Part shown: positions 7,770-15,257 of the stretch, piece after piece
How the letters are laid out: each line of letters opens with the position of its first letter
Numbering within the stretch: position 1 is the stretch's first letter
Assembly: GCA_000438415.1 (NCBI GenBank)
Contig: FR902235.1
Location: 44,521 to 73,321, forward strand
Reading direction: 5' to 3'
From: Clostridium sp. CAG:628
Lineage (GTDB): Bacteria; Bacillota_I; Bacilli_A; RF39; UBA660
DNA length: 28,801 bases
Position numbers and translations under genes: made by a program
The notes under the pieces: generated by a model
Seen by the model: the letters and a program-made list of their open reading frames with translations, nothing else
Databases searched by the model: none
Told to the model about the DNA's origin: nothing

Positions 7770-9794
7770 TTAATTATTGTTAGTTTTTCTTGGTGGGTGT
7801 TTATACTTTTCATCTCTTTGACTTCTTCTCCTATGAGGATCACTTTCAATAAATTCTTTCTTTCGTTCTTCAATTGCTTTCTTTTCTTTTTCATATTTCG
7901 CAATTTCTCTTTGATATTCTCTATTATCGCTTTCTGCTTTAGATTTTGAATTATTATAAGAGTCATAACTAGTAATCTTTCTATCAGTGTATCCATTTTT
8001 ATCAACAAATTCATTGTAATCACTGATTAAGTCTTTTAAGTTTTGATCGAAATTAGATGTTGGAACACTATCCACTGCAGAGAATGTATCCATTTTTTCT
8101 TTAATGTAACTATCTCTTTCTAAGTTATAAGTTTCTGCAAGTTCTTTCTTTCTATTTTCAACTCTATCTATGTCTATTTGACGGTATTCTGGGTTGTCAT
8201 TATAGAATAAGTTATCATTATTTATTCTAACTGCTTCTTGTAATTTACTTAGTTCTGCATCTCTTGACATGAATTCATTAAGTGAACCATGTTCACTAAC
8301 AAATCCATTTCCTAGAGTATTTTCTATATTATTTCTAAGTTCATTAGCACGATTAGAATTTTCTAGTTTCTTTTCTGTAGCTGCAATTAACTTATCTTTT
8401 TCTTTGATATCACCTTCAAATTTTGCAATAGTTGCCTCATCCCTGCCTTTTCCACCAAAGAAGTTTTCAACGCCACCTAACATAAATGCACCTAGGCCAC
8501 CAGCGCCTGCAACGCGAGCTCCTGTTGCAAGCGCACCTTTTGTATTTCCTACAACAGTTCCAGCAAGTCCTACAGCATTTTTTGCTGCTGCACCTTTTGT
8601 CGCACCATTCCATGCACCTGAGAATCCTCCAGCTACTATTCCACCTAGTCCACCAGAAATTCCACCAGCAACTGCTCCAGTCATTAGTCCGAGAGTTCCT
8701 CCAACTGAACCCATAAGGGCTGCCTTAAATCCTTTGCCTGCATCACCTAATCCTAATTTAGTACCAAGAGCTTCTTCAATTAATTTAGGTAGTTCTTTAG
8801 CTGCTTGAAAGCATGCTATAATAAGTAATATTTCTACAAGAAATGTTGCATCTAATGAAATGAAACCAGTTGTTGCAGTATCTGTTAACTTCCCTAGTTG
8901 TCCAAATATTCCTTCTATTAAATTTAATAATACAAATGCCATATAAACTGTTACAATTCTAATAAATAACGAAATATAAATACCGGAATATGCTTTTGCA
9001 AAGTTTGAAAGTTTTTTATTTTGTTTTGGATCTATTGACAATATAATTGGAATTGGAGATATTACTTGTAAAATGAATAATTTAAATAAACGAACTCCAA
9101 GTTCTATTGCAAAACTTCCAAAATAGTATATTAGCATAATTCCGACTACTGTTGTTAAAATTGGAATGTAATGAAAGTCTGAAGAATAAGCATAATCTGA
9201 AAGTGTTAGTATACTCGCTTCACCAGAGGCAACATGACTAACTGCAGCTTTTGCAGCATCACTAGTAAATGTTGTATCATCTCCTCTTTTGAATAGTATT
9301 AGGAATACTCCATTTACAAAACTTTTAGATGTTTGTTCTTCACTATAGTCAGGATATTCAGCTTCAGGTCCATATATTATTTGTTGTATCGTACCATTAT
9401 CAATAACTGAAGTAGAAAAATTATATAAAAAGTTAAATATAAATTTGCTTGATGCTAGTAATAATATAGCTATAACTGTATTTTTTAATATTTTGCTTCC
9501 GTTTTTACTAGCAGTATCTGCATCTGGTGGATTAATTATATAATTAATTAGTGATATTCCTAGTCTAAATAAAGCATACACTCCACCTAGAACCATTACT
9601 CTGTACATGATGGCTTCTACAACATTAGTTCCATTAATTGAGTTAGAATTTATATTAAAGCGTGCTATTTCAAAGAATGCTTGTAAGCAGTACGCTGCTA
9701 TACTATAGATTAAACTATCGAATAACAAGAGTATATCAAATACTATTGGTATTGCAAAGCCAAGTACATTTAATCCTGTTATAATAAAGCTCAT
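7770..9794 (-). CDS. VirB6/TrbL-like polytopic channel protein
   Basis: The 674-residue protein has an N-terminal half with about six or seven membrane spans (near residues 10-40, 62-88, 104-125, 208-228, 233-255, 272-296 and 315-332). A long Gly/Ala-rich segment follows (about 350-450, containing GTLGLMTGAVAGG and GGLGGIVAGG). A highly charged coiled-coil-like C-terminus occupies 455-674. This architecture is that of VirB6/TrbL/ConG proteins, which form the membrane core of the T4SS channel. The start at 9794 has an AAAGGAG ribosome site 8 bases away. It lies 20 bp after the VirB2-like ectodomain gene and 33 bp before the PrgI/VirB3-like gene. The charged C-terminal extension of about 220 residues is longer than in many relatives and would lie in the cytoplasm, where it could contact the ATPases. 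Confidence 0.82.
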   Translation of the reverse strand: MSFIITGLNVLGFAIPIVFDILLLFDSLIYSIAAYCLQAFFEIARFNINSNSINGTNVVEAIMYRVMVLGGVYALFRLGISLINYIINPPDADTASKNGSKILKNTVIAILLLASSKFIFNFLYNFSTSVIDNGTIQQIIYGPEAEYPDYSEEQTSKSFVNGVFLILFKRGDDTTFTSDAAKAAVSHVASGEASILTLSDYAYSSDFHYIPILTTVVGIMLIYYFGSFAIELGVRLFKLFILQVISPIPIILSIDPKQNKKLSNFAKAYSGIYISLFIRIVTVYMAFVLLNLIEGIFGQLGKLTDTATTGFISLDATFLVEILLIIACFQAAKELPKLIEEALGTKLGLGDAGKGFKAALMGSVGGTLGLMTGAVAGGISGGLGGIVAGGFSGAWNGATKGAAAKNAVGLAGTVVGNTKGALATGARVAGAGGLGAFMLGGVENFFGGKGRDEATIAKFEGDIKEKDKLIAATEKKLENSNRANELRNNIENTLGNGFVSEHGSLNEFMSRDAELSKLQEAVRINNDNLFYNDNPEYRQIDIDRVENRKKELAETYNLERDSYIKEKMDTFSAVDSVPTSNFDQNLKDLISDYNEFVDKNGYTDRKITSYDSYNNSKSKAESDNREYQREIAKYEKEKKAIEERKKEFIESDPHRRRSQRDEKYKHPPRKTNNN

Positions 9795-9814
9795 AATTTA
9801 TTCTCCTTTCATAT

Positions 9815-11044
9815 TTATTTGATTCCACATAATATATCTTGTTGTCCTATTATATTACCTATCATATCTATAAATGTTGGTAATAAAAGTAATAAAATAA
9901 CTATTATTAATCTTCTACCACATTTTTTCGCTGTAGGTATTAAATTGTCTTTATTTGCAGTGATTTGCGAAGCAAAATCCAACATACTAAAAAGTATTAC
10001 TCCTAATATTGATACTATTTTCATTATAAAGAATGCTTTATTTAAATAATATGCTGGGGTATTTTCAGTACTCGCACTTCCCAAATAGTTAACACAAGCT
10101 CCTATTGACGTAGAAGGTTTACCATTATTCCAAGCGTAACTATTGTCTCCGCTAACTGAATAGTTTGTACTTACTTTTATAGATGCTGCGTCTCCTCCAC
10201 TAACAGGACTTGCTGTTATTAAAAATTTATTATCTTTTGCAGTAACATAGATATCTTTTGTACCGTTTTCAATAGCTGATTTTAAACTCTCCCAGTCCTC
10301 TTTAGTTATTGCAAAACCTTTTTTATAAGATAAGTTACCATTACCAGTCCATACGTAGTTCCCACTTGCATTTTCATCAACTAGTGATTTATTACCATCT
10401 ATGCTAACATACCAGTTACCATTAACATCTTTATTTATTATGATATTGCTTTGTTGTTTTCCTTTTGTTCTACATTGTTCAGCTGATTTTGTATCACCTA
10501 TACTATTTAAAGCACATAAGTCAAAACCACCTTTAAATGTAGTACTACCAGAATTTATTTCAGTAGTTGATTTGTCTATTAATAGTTTACCATCACTTAA
10601 ATTTGAACTTAATATTAATACTTTTACTTTATTACCGCTAGTATTTTTTCTTTCAGATTCTCTTGTGTATATTTTAATTAATGAGCAATCCCATTTAACA
10701 TTACCATCATCATTCGTTCCAAAACTTTGAGCTGCATTAAAGCCATCAGAGTATGCAATGTAATATCTAGTGCCATTCTTTTCAACATAAGGATAATTTG
10801 ATACATCAAGGTTTCCATCATTACTATATCTATTAATGCTTTTTCCTTTTACTGTCATTTTAAAATTTCCCAAATAATTATCTCCGTAAAAATTTATTGG
10901 TAAAGTTATACTTGATTTATCAGAGTTTTCATTAGTTGTATCATACAAGAATGTACAACTAAGTCCATCTTCAGCGTTAACGTAAGAAGTTATACATATA
11001 AAACTTAGTATAAATGTTAAAATAAATGTTAATCCTTTTTTCAT
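9815..11044 (-). CDS. Secreted protein with VirB2-like C-terminal double span
   Basis: The 409-residue product begins with a clear signal peptide (MKKGLTFILTFILSFI, ending near VNAEDG). An ectodomain of about 300 residues rich in Ser, Asn, Gly and Thr follows, with a few cysteines. It ends with two hydrophobic spans (about 335-357 and 374-396) separated by a short charged linker containing NKDNLIPTAKKCGRR. The two-span C-terminus, with its spaced charged linker and a Pro in the second span (LLLLPTF), has the form of VirB2/TrbC-type pilin-like subunits and parallels the protein at 11121-11468. It starts the T4SS-like unit at its own extended -10 promoter. It could be a modified pilus subunit, a tip protein or a surface-exposed channel component. 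The function of the ectodomain is not recognised. Confidence 0.72.
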   Translation of the reverse strand: MKKGLTFILTFILSFICITSYVNAEDGLSCTFLYDTTNENSDKSSITLPINFYGDNYLGNFKMTVKGKSINRYSNDGNLDVSNYPYVEKNGTRYYIAYSDGFNAAQSFGTNDDGNVKWDCSLIKIYTRESERKNTSGNKVKVLILSSNLSDGKLLIDKSTTEINSGSTTFKGGFDLCALNSIGDTKSAEQCRTKGKQQSNIIINKDVNGNWYVSIDGNKSLVDENASGNYVWTGNGNLSYKKGFAITKEDWESLKSAIENGTKDIYVTAKDNKFLITASPVSGGDAASIKVSTNYSVSGDNSYAWNNGKPSTSIGACVNYLGSASTENTPAYYLNKAFFIMKIVSILGVILFSMLDFASQITANKDNLIPTAKKCGRRLIIVILLLLLPTFIDMIGNIIGQQDILCGIK

Positions 11045-11072
11045 AATCTAGAACACACTCCCACTACTTAGT

Positions 11073-11081
11073 ATTATATCA
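11073..11081 (-). promoter_or_regulatory. Extended -10 promoter for the T4SS-like unit
   Basis: On the minus strand TGA-TATAAT (TG at 11080-11081, TATAAT at 11073-11078) is a full extended -10 element. The -35 position falls in the loop of the terminator at 11089-11106 and is poor, as is tolerated with extended -10 promoters. It would allow 11044->1694 to be expressed separately from the VirB2-like gene. Confidence 0.6.
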
Positions 11082-11082
11082 T

Positions 11083-11106
11083 AAAAAAAGCACTTATAAA
11101 AGTGCT
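11083..11106 (-). terminator. Terminator after the VirB2-like gene
   Basis: The stem AGCACTT (11089-11095) / AAGTGCT (11100-11106) with a 4-nt loop is followed on the minus strand by six T residues (11083-11088). It sits between the VirB2-like gene and the next gene of the T4SS cluster. With the strong upstream promoter it defines a short, probably abundant transcript. Confidence 0.75.
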
Positions 11107-11120
11107 AATTTCATTTTTAA

Positions 11121-11468
11121 TTACATACCACTAGGAATATCAGTTCTAACAAATTCGCAATTTCCACTAAATGGATTAAAAGCGCATTCAACACATGTTT
11201 CCCAGTCACCAGTAGCTACTAAACTAATTACAACTTTAGTAATAGTTATAACTAAATAAACAATAACTGCTGCAATAACTTTTTTTATTAAAAGATTCTG
11301 AGCATCTTTAATTTTTTTCTCATCTTTCTCCATTACTGCTTTAGCCATAGTGATCATACCAGATATGATTAATAATAAAGGTACTACTACTTTAATAGCC
11401 CAAATAACGTATCCGAATAAAGTCCATACAACTTTTAAACTTTCACACATTCCTAAAATATACATCAT
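11121..11468 (-). CDS. VirB2-like pilin/T4SS subunit
   Basis: The 115-residue protein has two membrane spans (about 20-42 and 65-87) joined by a basic-acidic linker, MEKDEKKIKDAQNLLIKK, and a short Cys-containing C-terminus. This is the topology and spacing of VirB2/TrbC-type subunits, including the pilin-like conjugal proteins of Mollicutes and Bacilli. No long signal peptide is seen. The ribosome site GAGGGAG precedes the ATG at 11468. The gene has a consensus promoter (TTGACA-17-TAAAAT at 11492-11520) and its own terminator, unlike the other T4SS genes, which share a transcript. That fits a subunit needed in many copies. It could instead be a general two-span membrane protein, but the neighbouring VirB3, VirB4 and VirB6 make VirB2 the best reading. 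Confidence 0.72.
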   Translation of the reverse strand: MMYILGMCESLKVVWTLFGYVIWAIKVVVPLLLIISGMITMAKAVMEKDEKKIKDAQNLLIKKVIAAVIVYLVITITKVVISLVATGDWETCVECAFNPFSGNCEFVRTDIPSGM

Positions 11469-11491
11469 AATTTCTCCCTCTTTCTAAGTTA

Positions 11492-11520
11492 ATTTTAATA
11501 TAAAACTCTTATAATGTCAA
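11492..11520 (-). promoter_or_regulatory. Near-consensus sigma-A promoter for the VirB2-like gene
   Basis: On the minus strand TTGACA (11515-11520), a 17-bp spacer and TAAAAT (11492-11497) form one of the best -35/-10 pairs in the window. The predicted start lies about 15-20 bases before the GAGGGAG ribosome site of the gene at 11121-11468. Confidence 0.78.
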
Positions 11521-11540
11521 ATATTATCTATTATTTTACA

Positions 11541-12530
11541 CTAAAATTTAAACATTCCTAATAATTTTCCCTTGCCATCGTCACTGTTTTTTCCAGTACT
11601 TTGCTTTACAAAGCCAAGTTTTGCAAGAAGTGTATTTACTTCCCTATTTACTTCTTTTCTTTCATCTAATGCAGGCATATTATAAAATACTTTACATCTT
11701 GTTTCATATTCAAATTCGCTCATTTCTCCATTTGATATAAAGCTTTTAACTAAAACTATTTTATCTTTACTATGTTTTTCAAAGACTCTTTTGTCTTTCA
11801 TAAGAAGTTTATTTAATTTAATTGTAGATGGCTCTACTAAATATAGAACCTCATTACATATATCAGGATCAGCGAATCCATTTAAGTCAACTAATACAAC
11901 ATTATAGTTTCTTTTTTTCATTAGTTCTTTAGCTAAATCTTGATTAGTGGTTGAATACATATCTTTGTTATCATTAAAGTAATTAAAGTCTCTTCTATCT
12001 ACTTCTAGAGCACACACACTATAATTAACTTCTAAATGTTTTTTTAACATATAAACTAGTGTAGTAGCACCAGCCCCTTCAGTCAAAGCTTTAACCCCAA
12101 TAATTCTTGTAATACCACTACCTTCACCCGTTTCATATACAACTGTATTATCAACATTATGAAGATGCGCTACATCTCTATAACTATTAGGATTATCAAG
12201 TAAATACTTTATTCCATCTACATTCCTAGTAAAATTATATATACCCATACTAATTAATTTAGAAAGATAATTTTTAGTATTACTTTCTTCACTATTATCT
12301 AAAAGTAAAATAACTTTATTCATATCAAAATTAATACTTAATTTTTGTAAATTGTCCAAGTTTTGATAGTTTTTAATAGCTGTTATATCAAGAATCATTC
12401 TGTCAAAATAGAAATTAGTAAATTGATCAACTATTTCACTTACTTCAAACTCGCCTTCAATAGACTTAATTACTTCTATATCAAGATTCATAAGCATTTC
12501 TTTGTATTTATTAGCAATTATAACGTTCAT
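11541..12530 (-). CDS. TadZ/CpaE-like protein with degenerate P-loop
   Basis: The 329-residue soluble protein has the two-part form of TadZ/CpaE: an N-terminal receiver-like region (about 1-125, with MNKVILLLDNS near 70-80) and a C-terminal MinD/ParA-like region (about 140-310). In the latter, the deviant Walker A position reads ALTEGAGATTLVYML (P-loop at 150-157), with Ala155 where the ATP-binding Lys should be and no signature Lys at the start. The Walker B-like strand VVLVDLNG is at 211-218. TadZ proteins place the Tad pilus at a cell site, and several natural TadZ/CpaE proteins have atypical P-loops. Here ATP hydrolysis seems unlikely. The gene follows two pilin-like genes and has an AGGAGG ribosome site overlapping the stop region of the preceding gene (8-bp gap). 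Confidence 0.75.
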   Translation of the reverse strand: MNVIIANKYKEMLMNLDIEVIKSIEGEFEVSEIVDQFTNFYFDRMILDITAIKNYQNLDNLQKLSINFDMNKVILLLDNSEESNTKNYLSKLISMGIYNFTRNVDGIKYLLDNPNSYRDVAHLHNVDNTVVYETGEGSGITRIIGVKALTEGAGATTLVYMLKKHLEVNYSVCALEVDRRDFNYFNDNKDMYSTTNQDLAKELMKKRNYNVVLVDLNGFADPDICNEVLYLVEPSTIKLNKLLMKDKRVFEKHSKDKIVLVKSFISNGEMSEFEYETRCKVFYNMPALDERKEVNREVNTLLAKLGFVKQSTGKNSDDGKGKLLGMFKF

Positions 12531-12538
12531 AAGTCCTC

Positions 12539-13009
12539 CTATTCATTAATATGATATATTACTTTTGTTTCACCTTTTACAGGTACTGTAATATTGACCC
12601 ATATAACAGGCAATTCTATTTTTACAAATGTTGTTACTTTATAGTATTTACCTTCTCTAGTAGAAATACCCTTAACACAATAACCGCCAGCATATAATGT
12701 AGTGTCATCTGTATCATCTGGGCATCTACCACTTAGTGTTTCTTTATCAATAACGAAGCCTGCTTGTTTCAAGTAGTAATATATCTTATCTTCAGTAGTT
12801 TTGCCTTTATTAAGTTCTTCATCTGTTTTATTACGAACATCTCCTACACTTTTGGACATTCCTTCGTTTTGTTCGATTATGTTAATTATTTTATTTTTAG
12901 CCTTAAATGCTTTAGTATAGTTTATAGATACAGCTAGGTATGCAGAAAAAAGCACTATGAATAGCGCCACGAATCCAAGTAACCATGAACCACCAAATGC
13001 TTCTCTCAT
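12539..13009 (-). CDS. Pilin-like single-span protein
   Basis: The 156-residue protein starts MREAFGGSWLLGF, followed by a hydrophobic span to about residue 30, then a soluble domain with a Cys pair (RCPDDTDDTTLYAGGYC) and a hydrophobic beta-strand-rich end. This is the form of Tad minor pilins (TadE/TadF type) and type IV pilin-like proteins: a short leader, an N-terminal hydrophobic helix and an exposed domain. Its first residues, M-R-E-A, resemble those of the neighbouring pilin (MKEATG) and of the protein at 18155-18562 (MKETYW). It lies in one operon between the Flp-like pilin (16-bp gap) and the TadZ-like gene. No definite family can be named. A minor pilin or pilus-tip subunit is the favoured reading. 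Confidence 0.7.
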   Translation of the reverse strand: MREAFGGSWLLGFVALFIVLFSAYLAVSINYTKAFKAKNKIINIIEQNEGMSKSVGDVRNKTDEELNKGKTTEDKIYYYLKQAGFVIDKETLSGRCPDDTDDTTLYAGGYCVKGISTREGKYYKVTTFVKIELPVIWVNITVPVKGETKVIYHINE

Positions 13010-13025
13010 ACATTAACCTTCTTTC

Positions 13026-13295
13026 TTAATTTGCAGAATTTGTACCTTTTCCAGGTGGGCAACATTGCCAAGTAGTACCACCAGCATTATCACTTTTTGC
13101 TGCAGTACATCCATCAGTTGTAGCACCATTTTCAGTTTTTTCTGCTTTCCAGTTAGAACCCATAGTGTTACATGTATTTTGTACAATACTTTGTTGGATC
13201 ATTGGCCAAACAAATGCATAGAATAATCCAGCAATTGCAGCAATAGCAACTACAGTGATAACTGTCATATTTAATTCTCCAGTTGCTTCTTTCAT
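13026..13295 (-). CDS. Flp-like pilin with cysteine-containing tail
   Basis: The 89-residue protein begins MKEATGELNMTVITVVAIAA, then continues its hydrophobic helix to about residue 37, as in Flp/Tad pilins. The remaining 50 residues form a small polar domain with Cys42, Cys63, Cys78 and Cys79 (WQCCPPG). A Gly precedes the hydrophobic segment (ATG/EL), a possible prepilin cleavage site, but the classical Glu at position +5 is not present. It has its own strong promoter (13330-13358) and a GAGGAGG ribosome site, and it heads the unit with the second pilin-like protein and TadZ. Size, first position and strong signals point to the major pilin. Four cysteines in such a small domain suggest two disulfides that could stabilise the fibre in an oxidising surface environment. 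Confidence 0.75.
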   Translation of the reverse strand: MKEATGELNMTVITVVAIAAIAGLFYAFVWPMIQQSIVQNTCNTMGSNWKAEKTENGATTDGCTAAKSDNAGGTTWQCCPPGKGTNSAN

Positions 13296-13329
13296 ATTTC
13301 ATCCTCCTCTATCATATTTTACATTTATT

Positions 13330-13358
13330 ATTATACTTGATTTTTTATAGTTTATCAA
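13330..13358 (-). promoter_or_regulatory. Sigma-A-like promoter for the pilin operon
   Basis: On the minus strand TTGATA (13353-13358), a 17-bp spacer and TATAAT (13330-13335) give a strong promoter 35-60 bp before the pilin ATG. A short inverted repeat, CTTGAT/ATCAAG, spans the -35 and spacer region and could be an operator, although it may be chance. Confidence 0.75.
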
Positions 13359-13394
13359 GAATTTTAATAACACTTTTATCAAAAAATGACAAAT

Positions 13395-14342
13395 TTACAC
13401 TACAAATACCAATGTATAATAAATAATAAACAAGAATAACATTATAACTCCTTCAGTTTTAGATACAGTTTTTTTAGTATAAGAAAATATATAAATTATA
13501 AGTGCTGATAAAATTAACATTATTAAATCTATAACATTAAAGTTAATTGGTGTAATAGACCCATATATACTAACAGGAACACCTAAAACAATACAAATAT
13601 TGAAAATATTACTTCCTATAATATTACCCACAAGTAAATCTTGTTCACCTTTCTTTGAAGAAACTATAGTAGTAACTAATTCAGGTAAAGAAGTACCAAA
13701 TGCAATAATACTAAGAGAGATAACTCTTTCACTAAGTCCTAATAACTTAGCTATAGATGAAGCACTATTAACAACCATATTACTTCCTGCAATAATAGCC
13801 ATTAACCCAACTATTACTAAAAATATAGATTGACCAATTTTAAACTTTGGTTTCTCTACTTTATCTCTTTTTTGTAAAGCAAGTGTAATCAGATAGTAAA
13901 TAAAAATTGAAAAAAATAATAATAAAACAATACCATCAGATCTAGTTATCTGATTACTTAATTGATTAGCTAACTTTATATCTAAAAACACAACAACTAA
14001 AAGTGTTGATATCAAAAGAGTTAAAGGTAGCTCTTTCTTAACAGTTTCATCTTTTACTTTTATAGGTTTAATAACTGCTGCAATACCTAAAATTAAAAGT
14101 ATATTTAAAATATTACTACCAATTGCATTACCAAGAACCATATCAGTATTTCCATTAGCAAGTGCACTCATAGATACAGCAAACTCTGGTGCACTAGTGC
14201 CAAAAGCTACTATTGTAAGTCCAATAAGCATTTTTGGAACTTTAAAATTTTGAGCAGTAGAAGATGCACCATCAACAAATATATCTGCACCTTTAATTAA
14301 GAATATAAACCCAACAATTAATAAAATAATATCTAAAATCAT
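13395..14342 (-). CDS. CaCA-family Na+/Ca2+ exchanger-like protein
   Basis: The 315-residue polytopic protein carries the two inverted alpha repeats of the CaCA superfamily: FGTSAPEFAVSMSA followed by LGNAIGSNILNI near residues 47-82, and FGTSLPELVTTIVSS followed by VGNIIGSNIFNI in the second half. The acidic GTSxPE motifs and GNxIGSN helices form the ion-binding sites. About ten spans are visible, as in YrbG-type exchangers, which move Ca2+ or a similar cation against Na+ or H+. The start is the ATG at 14342 because GGAGAG lies 8 bases before it; an in-frame GTG two codons earlier is too close. It lies between the TadC-like gene and the pilin operon, with a terminator upstream and its own weak extended -10. 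It is therefore probably an independent gene inserted in, or hosted by, the pilus cluster. Confidence 0.92.
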   Translation of the reverse strand: MILDIILLIVGFIFLIKGADIFVDGASSTAQNFKVPKMLIGLTIVAFGTSAPEFAVSMSALANGNTDMVLGNAIGSNILNILLILGIAAVIKPIKVKDETVKKELPLTLLISTLLVVVFLDIKLANQLSNQITRSDGIVLLLFFSIFIYYLITLALQKRDKVEKPKFKIGQSIFLVIVGLMAIIAGSNMVVNSASSIAKLLGLSERVISLSIIAFGTSLPELVTTIVSSKKGEQDLLVGNIIGSNIFNICIVLGVPVSIYGSITPINFNVIDLIMLILSALIIYIFSYTKKTVSKTEGVIMLFLFIIYYTLVFVV

Positions 14343-14365
14343 AATCACTTCTCTCCTATAATTTT

Positions 14366-14374
14366 ATTTTACCA
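14366..14374 (-). promoter_or_regulatory. Possible extended -10 for the exchanger gene
   Basis: TGG-TAAAAT (TAAAAT at 14366-14371, TG at 14373-14374) lies about 25 bases before the ATG at 14342, just ahead of the AGGAGAG ribosome site. No good -35 is present. It comes after the terminator at 14434-14456, so some promoter is needed here. Confidence 0.4.
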
Positions 14375-14433
14375 CAAAATAATCGTTTTAAAGTTTAATT
14401 TTACTTCTTTTACACCAAAATTTAATCTTTATA

Positions 14434-14456
14434 TAAAAAAAGCACAAAACGTGCTT
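14434..14456 (-). terminator. Terminator of the cpaB-tadABC unit
   Basis: The stem AAGCAC (14440-14445) / GTGCTT (14451-14456) with a 5-nt loop is followed on the minus strand by a T run (14434-14440). It abuts the stop codon of the TadC-like gene. Confidence 0.75.
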
Positions 14457-15257
14457 TTACATTGCTTGAAATGTTCTGATTATTGAAAGAAGTAATACTA
14501 TCATTACTCCAACACCAGTAGTTGACAACATAACCATAGTTTTCTTCTCCATTCTTTCAAGTCTTTCTTTATATTTAGTTTCTCTACTTTTAGCTTGTAA
14601 GTTAGAAATTGTTCTAGAGAAAACAATTAGTTGTTCTTGCTTTCTTTCTTGATCACCAAGTCCTAGTCTATAAAGCAATCTCATCATTCTCATTGAATCT
14701 CTTACTGGATATTTTATTGCAAATGCCATATAAGGATCAATACTTGAGTCACCTGCATTAATACTACCTGTAAGTTCTCTTAAACCTTCTTTAAATATAC
14801 TAGGTGCGCTATCGATACTTTTACTAAGTGCTACTGGAACTGTATAATGCTGAATTAATATTTCCAAACTCTTTAAATAGTAAGGAAGTAATAAATCAAT
14901 TTCATGTAAGTGTTTTTTATAGTAGTTTTTTAAATTTGTATATCCACTTTTAAAAACAACATAACCTATTGCAAAACATATGACTAAATTTAAGAAAGAT
15001 AATGTTTTAGTCATCATTAACATTATAAAGAATACAAATACTAATGTAAATAAGCCATCTTTAACTCTTTTGTTAAATAGAACATCTGCATCTGCTTGAT
15101 CTCCATATTTAGCCATTACAAGAAAATTAAAATCATCTTCTCTTAATAGCTGAAATATTCTACTATTATCTTTAACAAATTTGTTTCCATCAATTTTACC
15201 ATTGGCAACTAACATGATAACCATTAGTATGCCAACTACCATTATCTCCCACATCAT
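14457..15257 (-). CDS. tadC: TadC-like pilus platform protein (T2SSF type)
   Basis: The 266-residue membrane protein has a hydrophobic N-terminus, spans near 69-105, a T2SSF-type cytoplasmic segment with HLHEIDLLLPYYLKSLEILI and a region rich in Arg and Glu, and a final span (about 245-262). The order, and its place directly after the TadB-like gene with a 4-bp ATGA overlap, match the TadB-TadC pair. That pair forms the inner-membrane platform turned by the TadA ATPase during pilus assembly. Two consecutive ATG codons (15257 and 15254) are possible starts. It is the last gene of the unit before a terminator. Sequence identity to known TadC is probably low, so the call rests on domain form plus order. 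Confidence 0.78.
   Translation of the reverse strand: MMWEIMVVGILMVIMLVANGKIDGNKFVKDNSRIFQLLREDDFNFLVMAKYGDQADADVLFNKRVKDGLFTLVFVFFIMLMMTKTLSFLNLVICFAIGYVVFKSGYTNLKNYYKKHLHEIDLLLPYYLKSLEILIQHYTVPVALSKSIDSAPSIFKEGLRELTGSINAGDSSIDPYMAFAIKYPVRDSMRMMRLLYRLGLGDQERKQEQLIVFSRTISNLQAKSRETKYKERLERMEKKTMVMLSTTGVGVMIVLLLSIIRTFQAM

Noticed and set aside
7733..8023. Minus-strand 96-codon ORF whose stop overlaps the PrgI/VirB3-like start
   Set aside because: It lies inside the coiled-coil part of the VirB6-like gene in another frame; low-complexity Lys/Arg/Ile content, and the PrgI-like gene has its own good ribosome site.
8269..8808. Plus-strand ORF of 179 codons rich in Pro and Ala
   Set aside because: Antisense of the Gly/Ala-rich segment of the VirB6-like protein, whose codon composition forces open frames.
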